From NCBI RefSeq assembly GCF_958298935.1, contig NC_084922.1, positions 2,606,501-2,670,500 of the forward strand: 64,000 nt of DNA. Direction: 5' to 3'. Below are positions 1-12,231 of this stretch, in pieces (the first letter of the stretch is position 1; each line of letters starts with the position of its first letter). Position numbers and translations under genes: made by a program. Below the pieces are notes generated by a model, which did no database searches, had not been told where the DNA came from, and worked only from the letters and a program-made list of their open reading frames with translations. Origin of the DNA: Phragmites australis (lineage: Eukaryota; Streptophyta; Magnoliopsida; Poales; Poaceae).

Positions 1-628
1 TGTCGATAACGAGTCGTCTGTGGTTATTTTGTCAATCTATAAGCTCTACATCTCTAGTTTTTAGTAGATATTATGTTAGTATATGTATGTGATGATGTGA
101 GTATATAGTACGTCTAAGAGTTGTACCAATATTTATAAGAAAAAGAGATAGATCAATCAGTTACAAAAAGTCGTTGCACACTAGAATTGCATGTTGGCAC
201 TAGGACAAGCAGATGGAGAGGATGGAAATGGTGGGACATAATTATACACCAGTTGTGCAATTTGATGATCGAGCTGGGCTCGGTTGGCTAGCCTTGATAT
301 TGTTCACGAAGCATATCCAAGTTCTATCTCTGGTCGACTCACATGCTTCATCGAGGTTTTTTCCCTTCTCTTCCGAGAAGAAAAGTTAGACTTTACACGT
401 GTTGGGTGCTATAATTCTAAGACACTTCTAAATAGGGGTGTGTAGTATAGGTTGTAAGTCTTAGCTTGCATAGGGAGTGTGGGTGAATATGTATTGTGTG
501 AGTTTAGATTCTATAACTTGTACTTCGGAGATATACCTTTAAAAAATGCTTGAGCCATTTGCAAATTACTGGCAGTTTTTTTCATCAGAAAGTGGTCCAA
601 TATGTGTGCAGATAATCAATCCATGTCT
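1..628. other. intergenic, no gene seen
   Basis: AT-rich sequence without a credible exon, promoter or structured repeat that I can recognise on either strand. Confidence 0.5.
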
Positions 629-810
629 GTTGCAAATAAAAGAAATAAGCACAAGCTCAGACAAACTGAAATAGTAAGGTTGTCCAACTGCCACTAGTGC
701 CATGAAAATCGAACTCCTGTTGCAAATAAAAGAAATAAGCACAAGCTCGGACAAACTGAAATAGTAAGGTTGTCCAACTGCAACTAGTGCCATGAAATAA
801 TCGAACTCCT
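629..810. repeat. tandem duplication, about 91 bp x 2
   Basis: Units 629-718 and 719-810 are head-to-tail near-identical copies. They differ by a few substitutions and a 2-base indel close to the unit end. The similar short ORFs seen in this stretch are a by-product of the duplication and are not evidence of coding. Confidence 0.9.
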
Positions 811-1225
811 GGGGTCTGCAGTTTGCTCATTTCCATAGTTCGGATAAGATCGATGTGCCATACATACATATCTTATCTCGTTATCTTCTCTTTGACTTAT
901 TAGGACCCCTGAGCCATTAAACGGCGATGGCGATGTATCGATCGAGCGTTTTCAAGAACACGCGAAAGATTCACGCGTCTTTGTGTTTTAAAGAAAAGGG
1001 GCAGATTGAGATAGCCAAGCAAAGATGGTAGCTCAAGTAAGGCACTGAACTGATATGCATCGAGGAAGAAGTCCAGTCAAAAGACAAAACAAATTTGATT
1101 ATCAGCACATTTCAGAGCACTAGCTAGTGGAAGAACACTGAAATTGGGCAGCTTAATTACAATGCTTGGAATAGCTAGTTTAGTTTTATATATATATTAC
1201 CTTGGCCTTGCTCACAGCGAAAGTG

Positions 1226-1447
1226 TCACCACAGACAAAGCCTGACATGAGGAGCAGGGGCCAAGATGTAGCCAAGAACAACTTGCCGATGACCAATGAA
1301 ACACGCATCAATCTTACGATCACGAGCATCGATCGGCAAGTCATCCTTGGCTGCACCATAGTCCCCGAGCCTAATGTTAGGCCGCGGGCGAGTCGGGCGA
1401 CGACGGAGAGCCGCCTCCGTGGCTGAGCTTGCAGCCTCGGCAGACAT
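1226..1447 (-). CDS. hypothetical 73-aa ORF behind a TATA box
   Basis: An ATG at 1447 opens a 73-codon frame that is Ala/Arg-rich at the N-terminus and ends in a stop at 1226. A clean TATAAAAGG lies about 75 bp upstream on the same strand, and the intervening leader is pyrimidine-rich, as in plant promoters. A second frame near the 3' end runs into a possible splice donor (AAG then GTAATATA near 1200), so this could be the first exon of a longer, possibly frameshifted gene. I do not recognise the protein. It may be a gene remnant like its neighbours. Confidence 0.3.
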   Translation of the reverse strand: MSAEAASSATEAALRRRPTRPRPNIRLGDYGAAKDDLPIDARDRKIDACFIGHRQVVLGYILAPAPHVRLCLW

Positions 1448-1520
1448 GGTTGGCACAGGAGGAAGAGGGGAGTCGAGAGGAGATGAGTGAGCTGAGGACT
1501 GAGATGTGCTCTTTGATGGG

Positions 1521-1529
1521 CCTTTTATA
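1521..1529 (-). promoter_or_regulatory. TATA box for the 1226-1447 ORF
   Basis: TATAAAAGG on the minus strand, about 75 bp before the ATG at 1447. Spacing is right for a plant core promoter with a leader of roughly 45 nt. Confidence 0.4.
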
Positions 1530-1780
1530 GATGCCGTCTCTAAGAGCTTATTTACGGTGAAAAATGATATCCACAGTTTAAGGCATTATACATTAAGTTC
1601 AACTGTCTATTAGCAAGGGTGTTTTTATAATTGTTTCATTAAGCGATTAAATTACGGTCACTGCCCTTAAGGGCTAATCTTGTCATTTTCTTAACCCCAA
1701 ATCACCGTACGCAGGCTCTCTCAATCCAGATCCCAGCCGTGGACGCCGCCGCTTGTCGTCACCACCGCCGCCCGTGGATG

Positions 1781-1832
1781 CCCGGGGATGCCGCCGCCCG
1801 TGGCCGCCCGGGGATGCCGCCGCCCGTGGCCG
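1781..1832. repeat. two exact 26-bp GC-rich units
   Basis: Units 1781-1806 and 1807-1832 are identical head-to-tail copies, preceded by a partial third copy. They sit in a GC-rich stretch (about 1735-1960) ahead of the kinase fragment. The period is not a multiple of three. Confidence 0.85.
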
Positions 1833-2031
1833 CCACTTGAGGGACATCATCCCCGTCGTCGTCCGCGGCTCCAGCGCGTCCACGGCGAGTGCAGCTCACT
1901 CAGACACCAACGACTGCGACTTGTGCACCTCATCATCCTCTCCTCCGACCTCGACGACAGTAGCGGACAGCTACGTTAGCCTATACGACATCCGGCGATA
2001 ACTCCTGAACCATAGAGAACTCGGGCGAGCC

Positions 2032-2451
2032 TCAGGCGCATGCGGCACCAGAACCTGGTCGAGCTGCGACTTGCTCCTGGTGTACGAGTTCATGCCCAAC
2101 GGCAGCCTCGTCAAGCACATGTTCAACCGCACCGATGAGCCCCCGTTGCTGCTGGCGTGGGAGCAGCGTGTCAGAATCCTCAGGGGTGTCGCCTCGGGGC
2201 TGGTGTACCTGCACGAGAAGTGGGAGCAGGTGGTGGTGCACCGAGATGTGAAGGCCAGCAACATTCTACTCGACGCGGACATGGGCGTGCGGCTCGGCGA
2301 CTTCGGCCTCGTGCGCCTCTACGAGCACGGCGCGAACCCCACCATGACAGGCATCGTCGGGACGCTCGGCTACATGTCGCCGGAGATCGTTGTAACCGGC
2401 AGGGCCACCATGGCCACCGACGTGTATGCCTTCGGCATGCTGCTCCTCGAG
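2032..2451 (+). pseudogene. L-type lectin receptor kinase-like kinase fragment
   Basis: The frame covers the middle of a receptor-like Ser/Thr kinase domain: a hinge reading LLLVYEFMPNGSL, then VVHRDVKASNILLD (catalytic loop with HRD), LGDFGLVRLYEHG (DFG), GTLGYMSPE (activation segment) and TDVYAFGMLLLE. The motif style fits L-type lectin receptor kinases. The piece just upstream, reading MRHQNLVEL, lies in another frame, so sequence between it and the hinge is deleted. The glycine loop, VAIK lysine, lectin domain and C-lobe are absent, and homology stops abruptly at about 2451. I read this as a truncated, frameshifted copy. Confidence 0.8.
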
Positions 2452-2621
2452 GACCATCGATGCTGTCATCGGCTTGGGAATCTGGACGCCAAGCAGCGAG
2501 CGGTAAGAGGAAAGGGAGGCAGAGCCGACCGGGAGAGGACATCGGCAGAGCATATACTAGGAGAGGACGATGGCCAGCGTCGGGCGGGTCCCGCGTGTTG
2601 AGAAGCGATGAAGAACTCTAA

Positions 2622-3321
2622 CGTATAATGAACCAATCGATATGAATTCGTAAAAAAGATTTGAAATTATGATTACTACTTTGTCTTATTTAAAATCAAT
2701 TATTTATAAATTTATTATTTATTATATTTATAATAGTAACCCTATGATACCCATAGATAATAACATAATACATGAGATGATAAGTATCATTAGATTAATC
2801 TAAATTGTCCCATCTAATTCCTAGATGGTGCATATTAATTGTTGTCCACAGTAAAAATTCTCATCTCTAAAGGAGAGATGGTTAAGATAAAACTTGAAAT
2901 GCCTTATCATCTGCAGATTTTGTAGGGGACGGGCTGATTGGATAAGGCATTGTGATGATGCAGCACATGCACCTCATGATCTTTCGTAGCTACATGCAAA
3001 TTAAATTCATCATGCCATCATAGATTATATTAACTGATGTACATAGTACATGCACATAGGTACAGTCGTACAGATATACTGATCAAGATTTGCAAGTTTG
3101 AGTCCATTCAACAGTGATAATTCCAAATCAAATATTCTCAAATTACTAACTTGCACTACATATACACGAGTGACGATCGAGTGTTGGTTATTAGAATATC
3201 AGGTAGAGTCATGTAATCTACGTAACAAAAGATCCCATGTGAGGCTTTACAGTTGGTCTCGAAAGCTGGTGGGCAACCCTTTTATGTTGCTTTCCATGTC
3301 AGAGATTCATCATCCTCTGAT
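2622..3321. other. intergenic, no gene seen
   Basis: AT-rich sequence. Short partly complementary patches occur at about 2770-2910 (ATGATAAG and CTTATCAT motifs) that could be an old MITE, but I cannot define its ends. Confidence 0.4.
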
Positions 3322-3332
3322 GGACCAACTTT

Positions 3333-4106
3333 TTTTTTCAAACGGGATTGGATTACATTAGAGCACGTAACAGTACATCCCGATTTGCAGAGAGACCCCT
3401 GTTAGAAGAATTAATTACAATGAAGTCCACACTAGGCACTCAACATCTTCATCTTCATATCCGGCCGCCATCTTTCAAGATGTGCCGCCCACCGACAACA
3501 AAACCGGAACAAAATCCACCCATCTACACGACAGAAGCCTCCAAACTCTAGACCTACCACTTATCTTCTCGCTGGACTAGATGGAGGAAAACAACCGGCG
3601 TTACCGGTCTCGCTGCTCGATGCCAGTAACCCGGAGCAAAGGTCCATGTTAACCAGCATCAACGCCAGCCATCCGGAAACGAACCCCATCAAAGGGGATG
3701 CCCAAATCTCCACCCGAGTCGCAAAAAGGTAGAGAAAATCGTACCTTCGAAGCGCTACACCGGCGACACCACCAGATTCGCTACGGAGGATCCACTTCGT
3801 GAGTTCGTGCTCTCTTTGCCAAAAGAAGAGGTGCAAACAACGACGGCGCCAGAGAAGAAGCCAAAGCAGCAAAAGAGCCCCGTTGAGTGCATCAATGTGG
3901 GCACATCTACTCCTAACTTACCTAGATCTAAGCTAGAAAGGTAAACTATATACACCGACCGCCAAAATCGCAGCTCACCATCCACTACAAGGAAGCCATC
4001 GAACGCGAGGGGCCGGCGAGAACGGCGCCGGAAGACGAATCGCCTTTCGGTCGCCCTCGAGTACTGTAGAAGGGGGAGATGAGAGGAGTGGATAAGTTTC
4101 CTCAAC
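3333..4106 (-). mobile_element. poly(A)-tailed L1-like retroposon fragment
   Basis: Read on the minus strand this segment ends in CGTTTGAAAAAAAAA at about 3332, the same style of 3' end as the LINE at 16.7-18.9 kb. It is flanked by near-perfect direct repeats, 3322-3332 and 4107-4117 (10 of 11 bases equal), as expected for a target-primed insertion. The body is GC-rich and broken into short frames with no reverse transcriptase motif, so it is a 5'-truncated or non-autonomous copy. Confidence 0.5.
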
Positions 4107-4117
4107 GAACCAACTTT

Positions 4118-5028
4118 CCGGCAAGGAAAATATGTCTAGACGCAAAAGCCATGATGCGATATGAGCCTGACTGGAGCTCCATGCCGCCGTGCACTCAGCT
4201 CCTCGACTCATGCACATGATCCTCCTAGTACGGCTCTACCTGCTTCCCTCTCGCCATGTCCTCGTCCCCCCATTCCTGTCGGCCTTGCCCTGACGGGGAA
4301 ACAGCTCGGTGAAAGGAGCTATCCCTAAATTGGCAATGGCGTCCTTTTCCTTCCCATTTATGATTGCGATGATTGAATGGGATCTATGGCTCGCCAACCT
4401 GTCCTAGGCGATAAAAGGAATCACGGAGGAGGATTGCCCACGGTTCATTCAAGTTGTTCAGACTGGTCAGCTAGGTAGGAGGTGGTGTCGGCTATCAGAG
4501 CTTGCTCCCTGCATTTCTTGGTTGAAATTAACCGTATCTTTTTTTTGTTACTTAATAATCGTATCTATTATATTGCTGGTATAGATACGGTTGTCAACGA
4601 GCCAAGCTCGGGCGAGCCCGAATAGCCGAGTTTGGGTGAGCTCTAGGTAGGGCTTTGAGCTTGGAGTTTTGGCTCAAGTGCAGTAAAAAAAGCTCTAATA
4701 AGCTTGAAAAAGCTCTATAACACAAGAAAACGTACGTTTCCAGTATTTTGTTTAAAAAAACATAAGTTTCCATAGTTAGACGTTAATGTTGCAAGACAAG
4801 CTCACTCAACAAAGCTCAATAATGAAATCTCCGTAAGATAACTTCAATAATGTAAAGTCAACTCAAGTAAGTATGGTAACCTCAAATCTAACCGAAATAC
4901 TCAAGCTCAGCTCGAGAAGCTCGAGTTCAGTCATCATAGTTCTAAAGACCGGACCGGACCGGCGTTCAACCAGGGCTTCGGTTCTCTTTAAAGACCACCT
5001 CTGCATAAAACGGTCGAACAAATCACTT
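4118..5028. other. intergenic, no gene seen
   Basis: No exon or element boundary could be supported. About 4590-4690 and 4880-4980 hold repeated AGCTC/GAGCT-type motifs suggesting an old DNA transposon interior, but no terminal repeats were found. Confidence 0.35.
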
Positions 5029-5327
5029 GGGCTTGTTTGGTTGCTACCCTGAGTATGGTTGCCTGGCCTGAGCACTTGCATGTGAGCTGCCAGACATGTG
5101 TTTGGTTGTTGCCCTCATCACCTCCCTGACTCAGGCACCTGGTTCGTGTCTCTCTGCTGGGAGTGCTTGACCAAGTATTCATCTGAACCACAGTTTCTCA
5201 GGCAAAAGGTAGCAACCAAACAGAGATAGATTTTTCATGCCTGATCAGGCAAATTGTATCACCATCTCAATGAGCTGTCAGGCAGCTTTTTTCTCATGCA
5301 TGGAGCCGAGGGCAGCAACCAAACAGG
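5029..5327. mobile_element. MITE with GCTTGTTTGGTTGC termini
   Basis: A ~300-bp unit bounded by an inverted pair: GGCTTGTTTGGTTGCTACC at the left and GGCAGCAACCAAACAGGC at the right. Internal motifs (CAGGCA, GCCTGA) recur in both orientations. Size and termini fit a grass MITE of the Tourist or hAT type. No convincing target duplication is visible, so the superfamily is open. Confidence 0.6.
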
Positions 5328-6215
5328 CGAGAGCCGGGCAGTTTTACTCAAAACCGAGCGGTCGACATCAAAATTGAGTACTGGCGCGTTCGAGCAAAGG
5401 AAATAAACAAAGGAAAATAAGAAAATGGAAGGGAGTCAAGCCCAGATTTGCAAGGAAGAAGCGGTGAGCCTTACCATCATGCTATGTTTCAGCTTGTGAC
5501 TGGCATACAAGTTGAAATATTCAAGTATTGTTGAACCGGCGGCACAATTGGTCCAACCAAGGAACCGTGAACCAGTAACACTGCCGATTGGTCTGCTTGC
5601 CTGGTCTTTAAAACTATGGGTTCGGGGCTTCAGGCTGGAGCTTGACTTGTTTACTATTTGGCCCATGGTCAAATTGAGCTTGGGTTAAGAAGTCAAATTG
5701 TCCAATCGACTTTTATCTTTGAGTCGTCAAAGGTTGTAATTCTATTACCTTTGATTAATAAAACTCCAGGTTCTTCGCAAAAAAAAAAAAGAAACTTAGT
5801 TTATACCTTTTTTTGAAGCAATTCTACCTTTACCGTGGAGTTTTATTCTAGTCCTAAATTTAGGGATTTCAAAGGTTTTTGAAATCAGTTGTTCCACATG
5901 GTGATTTCTACAGCATGGAAGCGAGTTGGAAGGTGAATGTCAAAATTTATGAGGTCTATGTTCTCGAGTTGTTCTTAGTTGTACGTAATTTTTTTTTAAA
6001 AAAATAGACGAAAATCTCAATCTCATTTTTTATCAATCGAAGGTTGAATCTGTGAAGTTCGAAATCTAAAGATTTCATTAAAACTTCGATGTGCGGTGAG
6101 TCAGCCCTGTAGCCCCTGCGGAATGGTTATTTGACTGGACTCTGGAGTCTCATTGCTCCTATTACAGTTGGTAACAACTCGTTTGGATAGTAGTTTATGA
6201 TAGGAACTTTTTCGA
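5328..6215. other. intergenic with a short LINE-like tail
   Basis: No gene seen. At about 5745-5792 the plus strand reads TTAATAAAACTCCAGG and then a run of A, resembling the 3' end of a severely truncated LINE. Confidence 0.35.
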
Positions 6216-6968
6216 ATGACATCACCGCTGCCGAGAGACAAATTGCTCCAGGAGCAGGAGCAAAAGAAACCGCCTGCTGCTGGAGCAGCCTTCTCTGATT
6301 GCGTCCCGAAAGCGCACGGGCTGACTTCGAAGCTGCGTGTTTTTTCAGTTCACTTGTTCGCCAGGGTCAGGACGGACCTCGGAGACTCAACAGATCGAAT
6401 TCAGAGACAAAACCAAACGAATGCTCCCCAAGATTTGGCCAAGATGGATGAAATGAAATGTGCGGCGAACCACAGACGGAGCGAGCAGATCCCGGAAGCA
6501 TCTGGACGCTCAAGAGGAGGGTGGTTCGCCAGAGTAAACTGTCGCACACCAAGGTTAGGAGCCCAAGTATTCAGGATCACAACCTGGGGCCTCTTTACAT
6601 GTGCGAACGTACATGCGTATTCGCCGGCCAAAACCACACCAATGGCAGAGGAGATGTCGCGGCGAGCCGGCGAACATTGCAGAAGCTCTTCCGGCATATG
6701 CACCGGAGAATCGGGAGGACACGAAAGAACGAAAGATGCAAAGGGTCTGAGGAACCAAGCAGATCGCAATGCCAAACAAACAAACACAAAGGGAAGGAAT
6801 CGTAGAAGTGTAGAACCGATTCTCCGGATTCGATCCGGAGGAGAGGAGGACACGAGCGCCGCCACGACGATAGAGGTGGATTGGGGGCGCCCGTGGTTCT
6901 CACGCTCAAGCGTGGCGGCGCGCCCACGTGCTCACGTGTCGCCGCTCTGCACTATTTTACAACTGTGA
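6216..6968 (+). other. 250-codon open frame, probably not a gene
   Basis: This is an unusually long open frame, but the minus strand is open over much of the same interval (154 codons, 6401-6865). The product has no recognisable motif and is composed like random Arg/Ser/Thr-rich translation. The minus strand around 6850-6600 is CT-rich with GC-rich patches like a plant 5' leader. A leader or a gene remnant is as likely as a protein. Function unknown. Confidence 0.15.
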
Positions 6969-7608
6969 TGCTGTAACAACTAACAACTGGGAACGGTAAT
7001 GTACGATCAGAAAAAAGGGGACATGTTGGGTTATTGAATTAAAATCAGCACCCACCATAAACTGTTGTTTTGCATCAATGTTTTCCGGAAGATTCCTGGA
7101 TTTATACATTGTTACACAGAATGTACGAAGTTCTGCCCCCTTTTTGTAGCGTATAGTTGCAAATCTTAGTAACAAAAGAAGCAATGGCTGAACAAAGAAC
7201 AGGATAGGAAGACAAACTGAAGTAGTACATGATGTGCTGAATCCCACGGAGAAGAAGTGGACACAATTTGATAGCTGCAAAAGAATCTGCCTTCAGCTCC
7301 TGCCCGTCCAGCTGACTAGGGTCACTCCAAGTAGCAGTTGGTTGGTTCTGCTGAACTCAAGTCCCAAAGCCTCTTCGCCTACCAAAAGATAACAAACAAC
7401 AGACATAAAACTACCATGAGACTCCAAAATAACAAGAAACCATGTTCATGATCAGAACGTGACGACTAAATCATGCGTGATGGAAGAAGTTGCAAAACGT
7501 AGCCAGCGAAATTGTGAAACTATTCTAAATCTAGAAATCAAAGAGATCATATAGGTCACAGACTCGCCTTCTGGGTAATCACATTTGCGCCACTCTAGAA
7601 CATGCAGT
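6969..7608. other. intergenic, no gene seen
   Basis: Sequence downstream of the receptor-like-protein fragment (which ends at 7609 on the minus strand). It may contain its old 3' untranslated region; nothing else can be supported. Confidence 0.4.
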
Positions 7609-8063
7609 TTATGCAGTGCAGTCACCATTGGTTCCACAGAACTTGAAGAGACCGTTGTGCACCTGTTCGCAAAACATCTGCACAAGAATCACCGTCGCAA
7701 GGCGTATTCCAAACCCCAATCCAGCAAAAACAAACAGCCGAATAAAATCTTCTTCATCCAATCTCGAGCGCGATATTGTATCTGGAGTTCCCGAATTATT
7801 TCTGGGGCATTCTTTAGGCAGCGGACGTTCACACAGTCCTATGTTCCATTGGAATGCACTTTCAGGAAATGCTGTGAACTGACCTTCCTGTGGTATTCCT
7901 CCGGACAAATTGTTATAAGAGAGGTTCAGCCATTCAAGGAACGTCAGATTCGTCAGCTCCTCTGGAATCTCGCCGGTGAGCTGGTTGAATGAAAGGTCCG
8001 CTGACTCGAGCTGAGACAAAGCCCCAAGTTTGGATGGAATATGTCCCGTGCAAGCATTGCAGC
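7609..8063 (-). pseudogene. C-terminal fragment of an LRR receptor-like protein
   Basis: The minus-strand frame gives two plant-type LRRs (motifs ADLSFNQLTGEIPEEL and LNLSYNNLSGGIP), then the FPESAFQWNIGLCERPLP cap typical of Cf/HcrVf-type receptor-like proteins. An acidic juxtamembrane stretch, a hydrophobic membrane segment and a short cytoplasmic tail follow, ending at a stop. There is no kinase domain, so the family is RLP, not RLK. Upstream the frame runs to 8145 but LRR homology stops near 8063 and the large N-terminal ectodomain is missing. The fragment lies tail-on to the 3' end of the 8908-12231 gene on the same strand. Inference: a truncated, non-functional copy. Confidence 0.75.
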
Positions 8064-8907
8064 TAAAAAAATGATCTTTCAACTTGAATTCTAGAACTTT
8101 TACTCGAAGCCAAACTTTCAACTTCATTATAAAATTCCAGCTCAAAAAACTAGGAAATTATCCAGACCTTCACTTGGTAGAGGACGCCCATATCAACTGG
8201 ATTTGGTACCAGGAGATTGACTTCGGTGAATTGGGGATAATGTTCTTCATATTTCAGAAGACGAGCAAAGAAAGAGGCAGGCTTGGCCATCCTCGTCGGA
8301 AAGAGCGTTGAGGTCACTTGGGTAAAACAAACCAAATAAATAGTAAAACTTGGCTTGCTTTTCCTTCTTAAATGAAAATAAATAGTAAAACTTGGCTTGT
8401 TTTTCCTTCTTAAATGAAAGAGCAGTGCTCCTGCTTATAATTTTTTTAAAAAAAAACAAATAAATAGCAGTCGCCTCGCCTTACTGAAAGGAGGGAGTTT
8501 GTGATGATAACATACTTAGCATGCTGTCATTACGTTTCAGGTTGAACGATGCTTAAAGAAAGCAAGCAAAAAAGGTGATTTTGCCTTATCAGATTCAGAG
8601 CTCGAGCAGTGCTATGCAACTGCGAGGATTCGGACTCGTTGCTTTCAGCACATAAAAGGGAACAATGGAACATAGCTCGCCTTTCAAATACAGACAGAAG
8701 GATACATTGCGGCATTCCAGCACCATGCAACGGGCTGCTCTCAAGTCTCATCCCACAAACATCACCCAATACTCCAACAAAATGTTCTGCGACATAAAAT
8801 TGAGATCCAGGGAAGGAGAAGTAAATATGAACGTGTATTTCCTGCACAGCTCCGCACCAGCTGATAGTTCAGGGAAAATTGATCTCATCGCCAAGGCAAC
8901 ACTACTT
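8064..8907. other. spacer between RLP fragment and next gene
   Basis: No intact gene. A minus-strand frame around 8160-8300 (motif FARLLKYEEHYPQF) reads more like protein than chance and could be another exon relic; I do not recognise it. A duplicated AAATAAATAGTAAAACTTGG unit occurs twice at about 8333-8410. Confidence 0.35.
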
Positions 8908-11900
8908 CTACTCTATGATCTTAACCTTCTTCTTCTTCTTTGATTTATCTGGTGGCGATTGTGGCATCTCCGAAGTTGTGTTGCTCTCTGCACCACGAGC
9001 CTGAGATCCTTCAGAGGCCTTGCCTGACATATTTGAGTGTCCCAAGCTGCTTTCATCCTTCCTCTTCTGCTTGTGTTTGGGGGTTGGCTCTGTGCTCCAT
9101 TGGCCCAGTGAAAGCGCTGAACCTTGGCTACTACGATTCTTCGATGCACCAGTAAAACGAGACATAGTCTTCCTAGAAGAACCTGTAAAGTCATAAGCCC
9201 TCTGGTCAGTGAAAAATGCAATTCATTGCAACATTTTTTTTGCAGCATTTCATTAGATTGATGAAAGGTATTGGAAAGGCATTCCAATACCGGTAAACTC
9301 GGTTGGATACAAGTACACCCAGAAAAAAATACAATGGTAAAAAGTGAAGGGATCTTAAGCAGTAGTTTTTAAATGTTCTTAGCTTCTTATAGTGTGAACT
9401 TTTACAACTGACCTTGCATCTTAGGATAAAAAACATAAATTACTAAATTTAGCATTCAAAACACATATCAAGAATTAGGTTACTCATATGCCTAAAGGTT
9501 TCCAGCATAGATGACATACACTTTGACCAGGCTTGTCTTATTGTTGCCTAGTTATGTTCAAGAGACAGTGAGCGGAAAACCAAGCAACTACAAGATCAAA
9601 TATGGTAAATCTAGTTAAAACTGCCGACTATAGACTAAACCAATCTAGTGATTTTGGCCAGTAGCTAGCTGGAATGTCATATCCTGCATAACTGGGCTAT
9701 TATAGCAACAAGTCAACAACAGAAAAAGGCAATCAGTGAAGAAAAACCATGTTAGGAAAAGAATTACCTGCAGATTTCTTACTGTTAGGAGTAAGACTCC
9801 CAAAAGTTGGTTTCGCCAATTCCTCAGGTTCAGGATAACGAACTAAGCAAACTCGGCGTGAAATCTTCCCCACTGGAGTTTATCTTTTGTTAGTGAATAA
9901 AATAGATATATGCATAGAGAAAGCATAGATGAAAAACGAAAATACAGCACTGCTTGTGCATTTTGCCCAAATTTAAAGAACAGTGCGCTTCAGACAGGAA
10001 GAAGTGATGGATATTTTCCTTCTACCAAAACCGGTATGAAGTTAAAGAGAACCCAGTTTGTTTATGTGCATCTACTGCAGGTCAGAGAATATTGATTTAA
10101 ACTAATTGTCTATATTTATACAGTTAAATGATAGCTATTATGCCAACTTGTTTTCATGATCATCATGCTGCAAATAGTACTTACTCACCAGAAATTCACA
10201 ACAAGAGAAGCTTTAGTGCTATAAGGCATATTCTTATCAGTTGGCAAGCATATGATCCAACTTCTAGTACGCCACTTACACTCCTATATTTCACAACATA
10301 TCCGTAGATATTTACTGTCTGCGGTTGTTTTCCTTTAATACTTCGACCCAGAGCTATAAGTGCCCCATATCTCCAAGTTTGACATTTGGATCTGATCTTT
10401 CAAAGATGGGAATCATGATCTGTTTATTTTCCCTCTGTTTTCCTTCAAGATCAAAACAGTCCAAACCAACAAGTAGCACACATACTGCCATAACGGACTA
10501 AGACTAACATTTCAGAAATCGAACATTGATAGCAGAAGGCAGTAATTGATGTTTACATAGTTCAAGAACCAGTAATTGATGCTTCAGCAAATGGCAAGAA
10601 ATAATACTGATATCTTCTACCAAACGGGCCCTACCTCAGAGTTTTACGAACCCCTCAAATGTACAATCAATCATGACCTGTAAAAACTAACCCAAGAAAA
10701 CCAAATATTTACATATACAGCACATTTCAGAAAGATTCCTATCTCAATAAAAGGAAGGGAGGAGCATCTGTGCAAATAGCATACAACTAAAGTACTAAGT
10801 TAATATTTCAGCATACCAGCTTTTGTTTCTGATCCTGATGGCAGGAAAACAGTTGCATCTGGCTGCTGAGAAGCAAAGCTGACAAGGTCATAAGATTTCC
10901 CTGCCAAATTAAGTGCATGTCATGAATCTAGGTTCGAATCAAGGAGTTTCTGACTTAAGCAGGCCATTCCATGAGGAAGCAGAGTAGATGAGGGCATTTC
11001 GCTCCAACAATTGAAATTCTGATATCCTAAAAGATACCATCTTCTTTCTATAAACTAAATTATAAGTTACAACATCTTGTTTCAATTCCTATTTCAAAGA
11101 ACCTATGAACTAGTTTTTTTTTGCCTAAAGATAAATTTCGAAATAAGTAGGACAGGGACTTCGGTAAGAATTAAAACTCCAACTGATACTTTATTTGGGT
11201 ACGAAACACTACTGACCATCAAAGAATCAGCATCAACTTGATCTTCTTAGAACATCAAGAGATAAACTTCACCATGGAAATGCAAGCAGTTCCATTAATA
11301 AGATTAGCATTGATGTCTTTACTTTTAGTAATTGGATATATATGCACTTTGGGGAAAACAATTTTACAAAAGTCAGAGTGAACCGAACTCAAAATGTTGT
11401 CTGAATATTCAGAAGGCTCAAAAGTTATTAATCTAGTAATCATTAAGTCAAATCAGCTTTAAATATACATCCATGCCAGTTATCTTACCTGACGAACTCT
11501 CCAAACTGCCCAAGTTTCCATCATTGTGTAGCTTAAGAGAAAGCTCTTTACCATGAAAATCTGAAACATCTAACTGCATCATAACGCAACAAGCCTTACA
11601 CTGGATTTCAATGTGCAGCATATTAGCAGCCAGAATTAGGGTGAAAGAAATAATCCACGTTACCTGATCTTTAGGCCACTGTATTAGCCAAAATTCTGTT
11701 GAGTCTGTTGGTGAGATGTCAAGCATGGCTTCCTCTTTGACCTCTTCAAAAGCCGGTCCAGGCTCATAGCTACAGCGGTTGATGCAGAATTCAGATGCCA
11801 AAGAACAGTAACAACTAACAAAGCATACAGATATACAAGGAGTGCTACTGAAACAAAATACGCTAACTCGATTTGTAGCAAGCAGGAGCATATCTACCAA

Positions 11901-12231
11901 GTAAGTTTTAATCAAAACAAACATTGACAAGCTTTAATGTAGACAGATGTTATGATCAAACTTAGCATTATTTCGTTGTATTCAATGACTCGTGCGCCAG
12001 CAGTAACAAGTATCGGATCGCAATTACACAATGCTTTCACAGTCGAAACGAAAATTGGTCCAGTTTATTCAGAAAAATGAGCATTCGAGCCGTCCTGCAG
12101 CAGTGCAAGTTCTTGGCAACAGAGAAACAAATCGATGACCCAGTTGACTCCTGAGACTAACTACACGACAGCACAAAAGGAGAACAGAGAATGCTGAAAT
12201 CATACCGAACCCTTGCTGACCCCTTCACCAT
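8908..12231 (-). CDS. mediator-associated protein 2-like (226 aa, 6 exons)
   Basis: Exons on the minus strand: 12231-12206, 11769-11664, 11573-11489, 10900-10817, 9872-9768 and 9182-8908. All introns are GT-AG and the six pieces join in one frame of 681 nt to a TAG stop. The start is the ATG at 12231; its leader lies in the GC-rich region 12240-12450. The N-terminal half has the motif DSTEFWLIQWP (about residues 32-42), then a core reading LSLKLHNDGNLGSLESSSG and SRRVCLVRYPEPEEL. The C-terminal third is low-complexity, Ser/Lys-rich and ends in a basic KKKKKVKIIE tail, likely nuclear. The motif set matches the plant family annotated as mediator-associated protein 2 (related to RNA polymerase I A34-type subunits), a probable nuclear transcription protein. 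Exon structure is firm; the name rests on recall of the family. Confidence 0.8.

Noticed and set aside
6216..6968. 250-aa open frame as a new protein-coding gene
   Set aside because: The opposite strand is also open over much of the interval, no motif or conserved composition is visible and there are no intron or promoter signals. Kept only as an uncertain feature.
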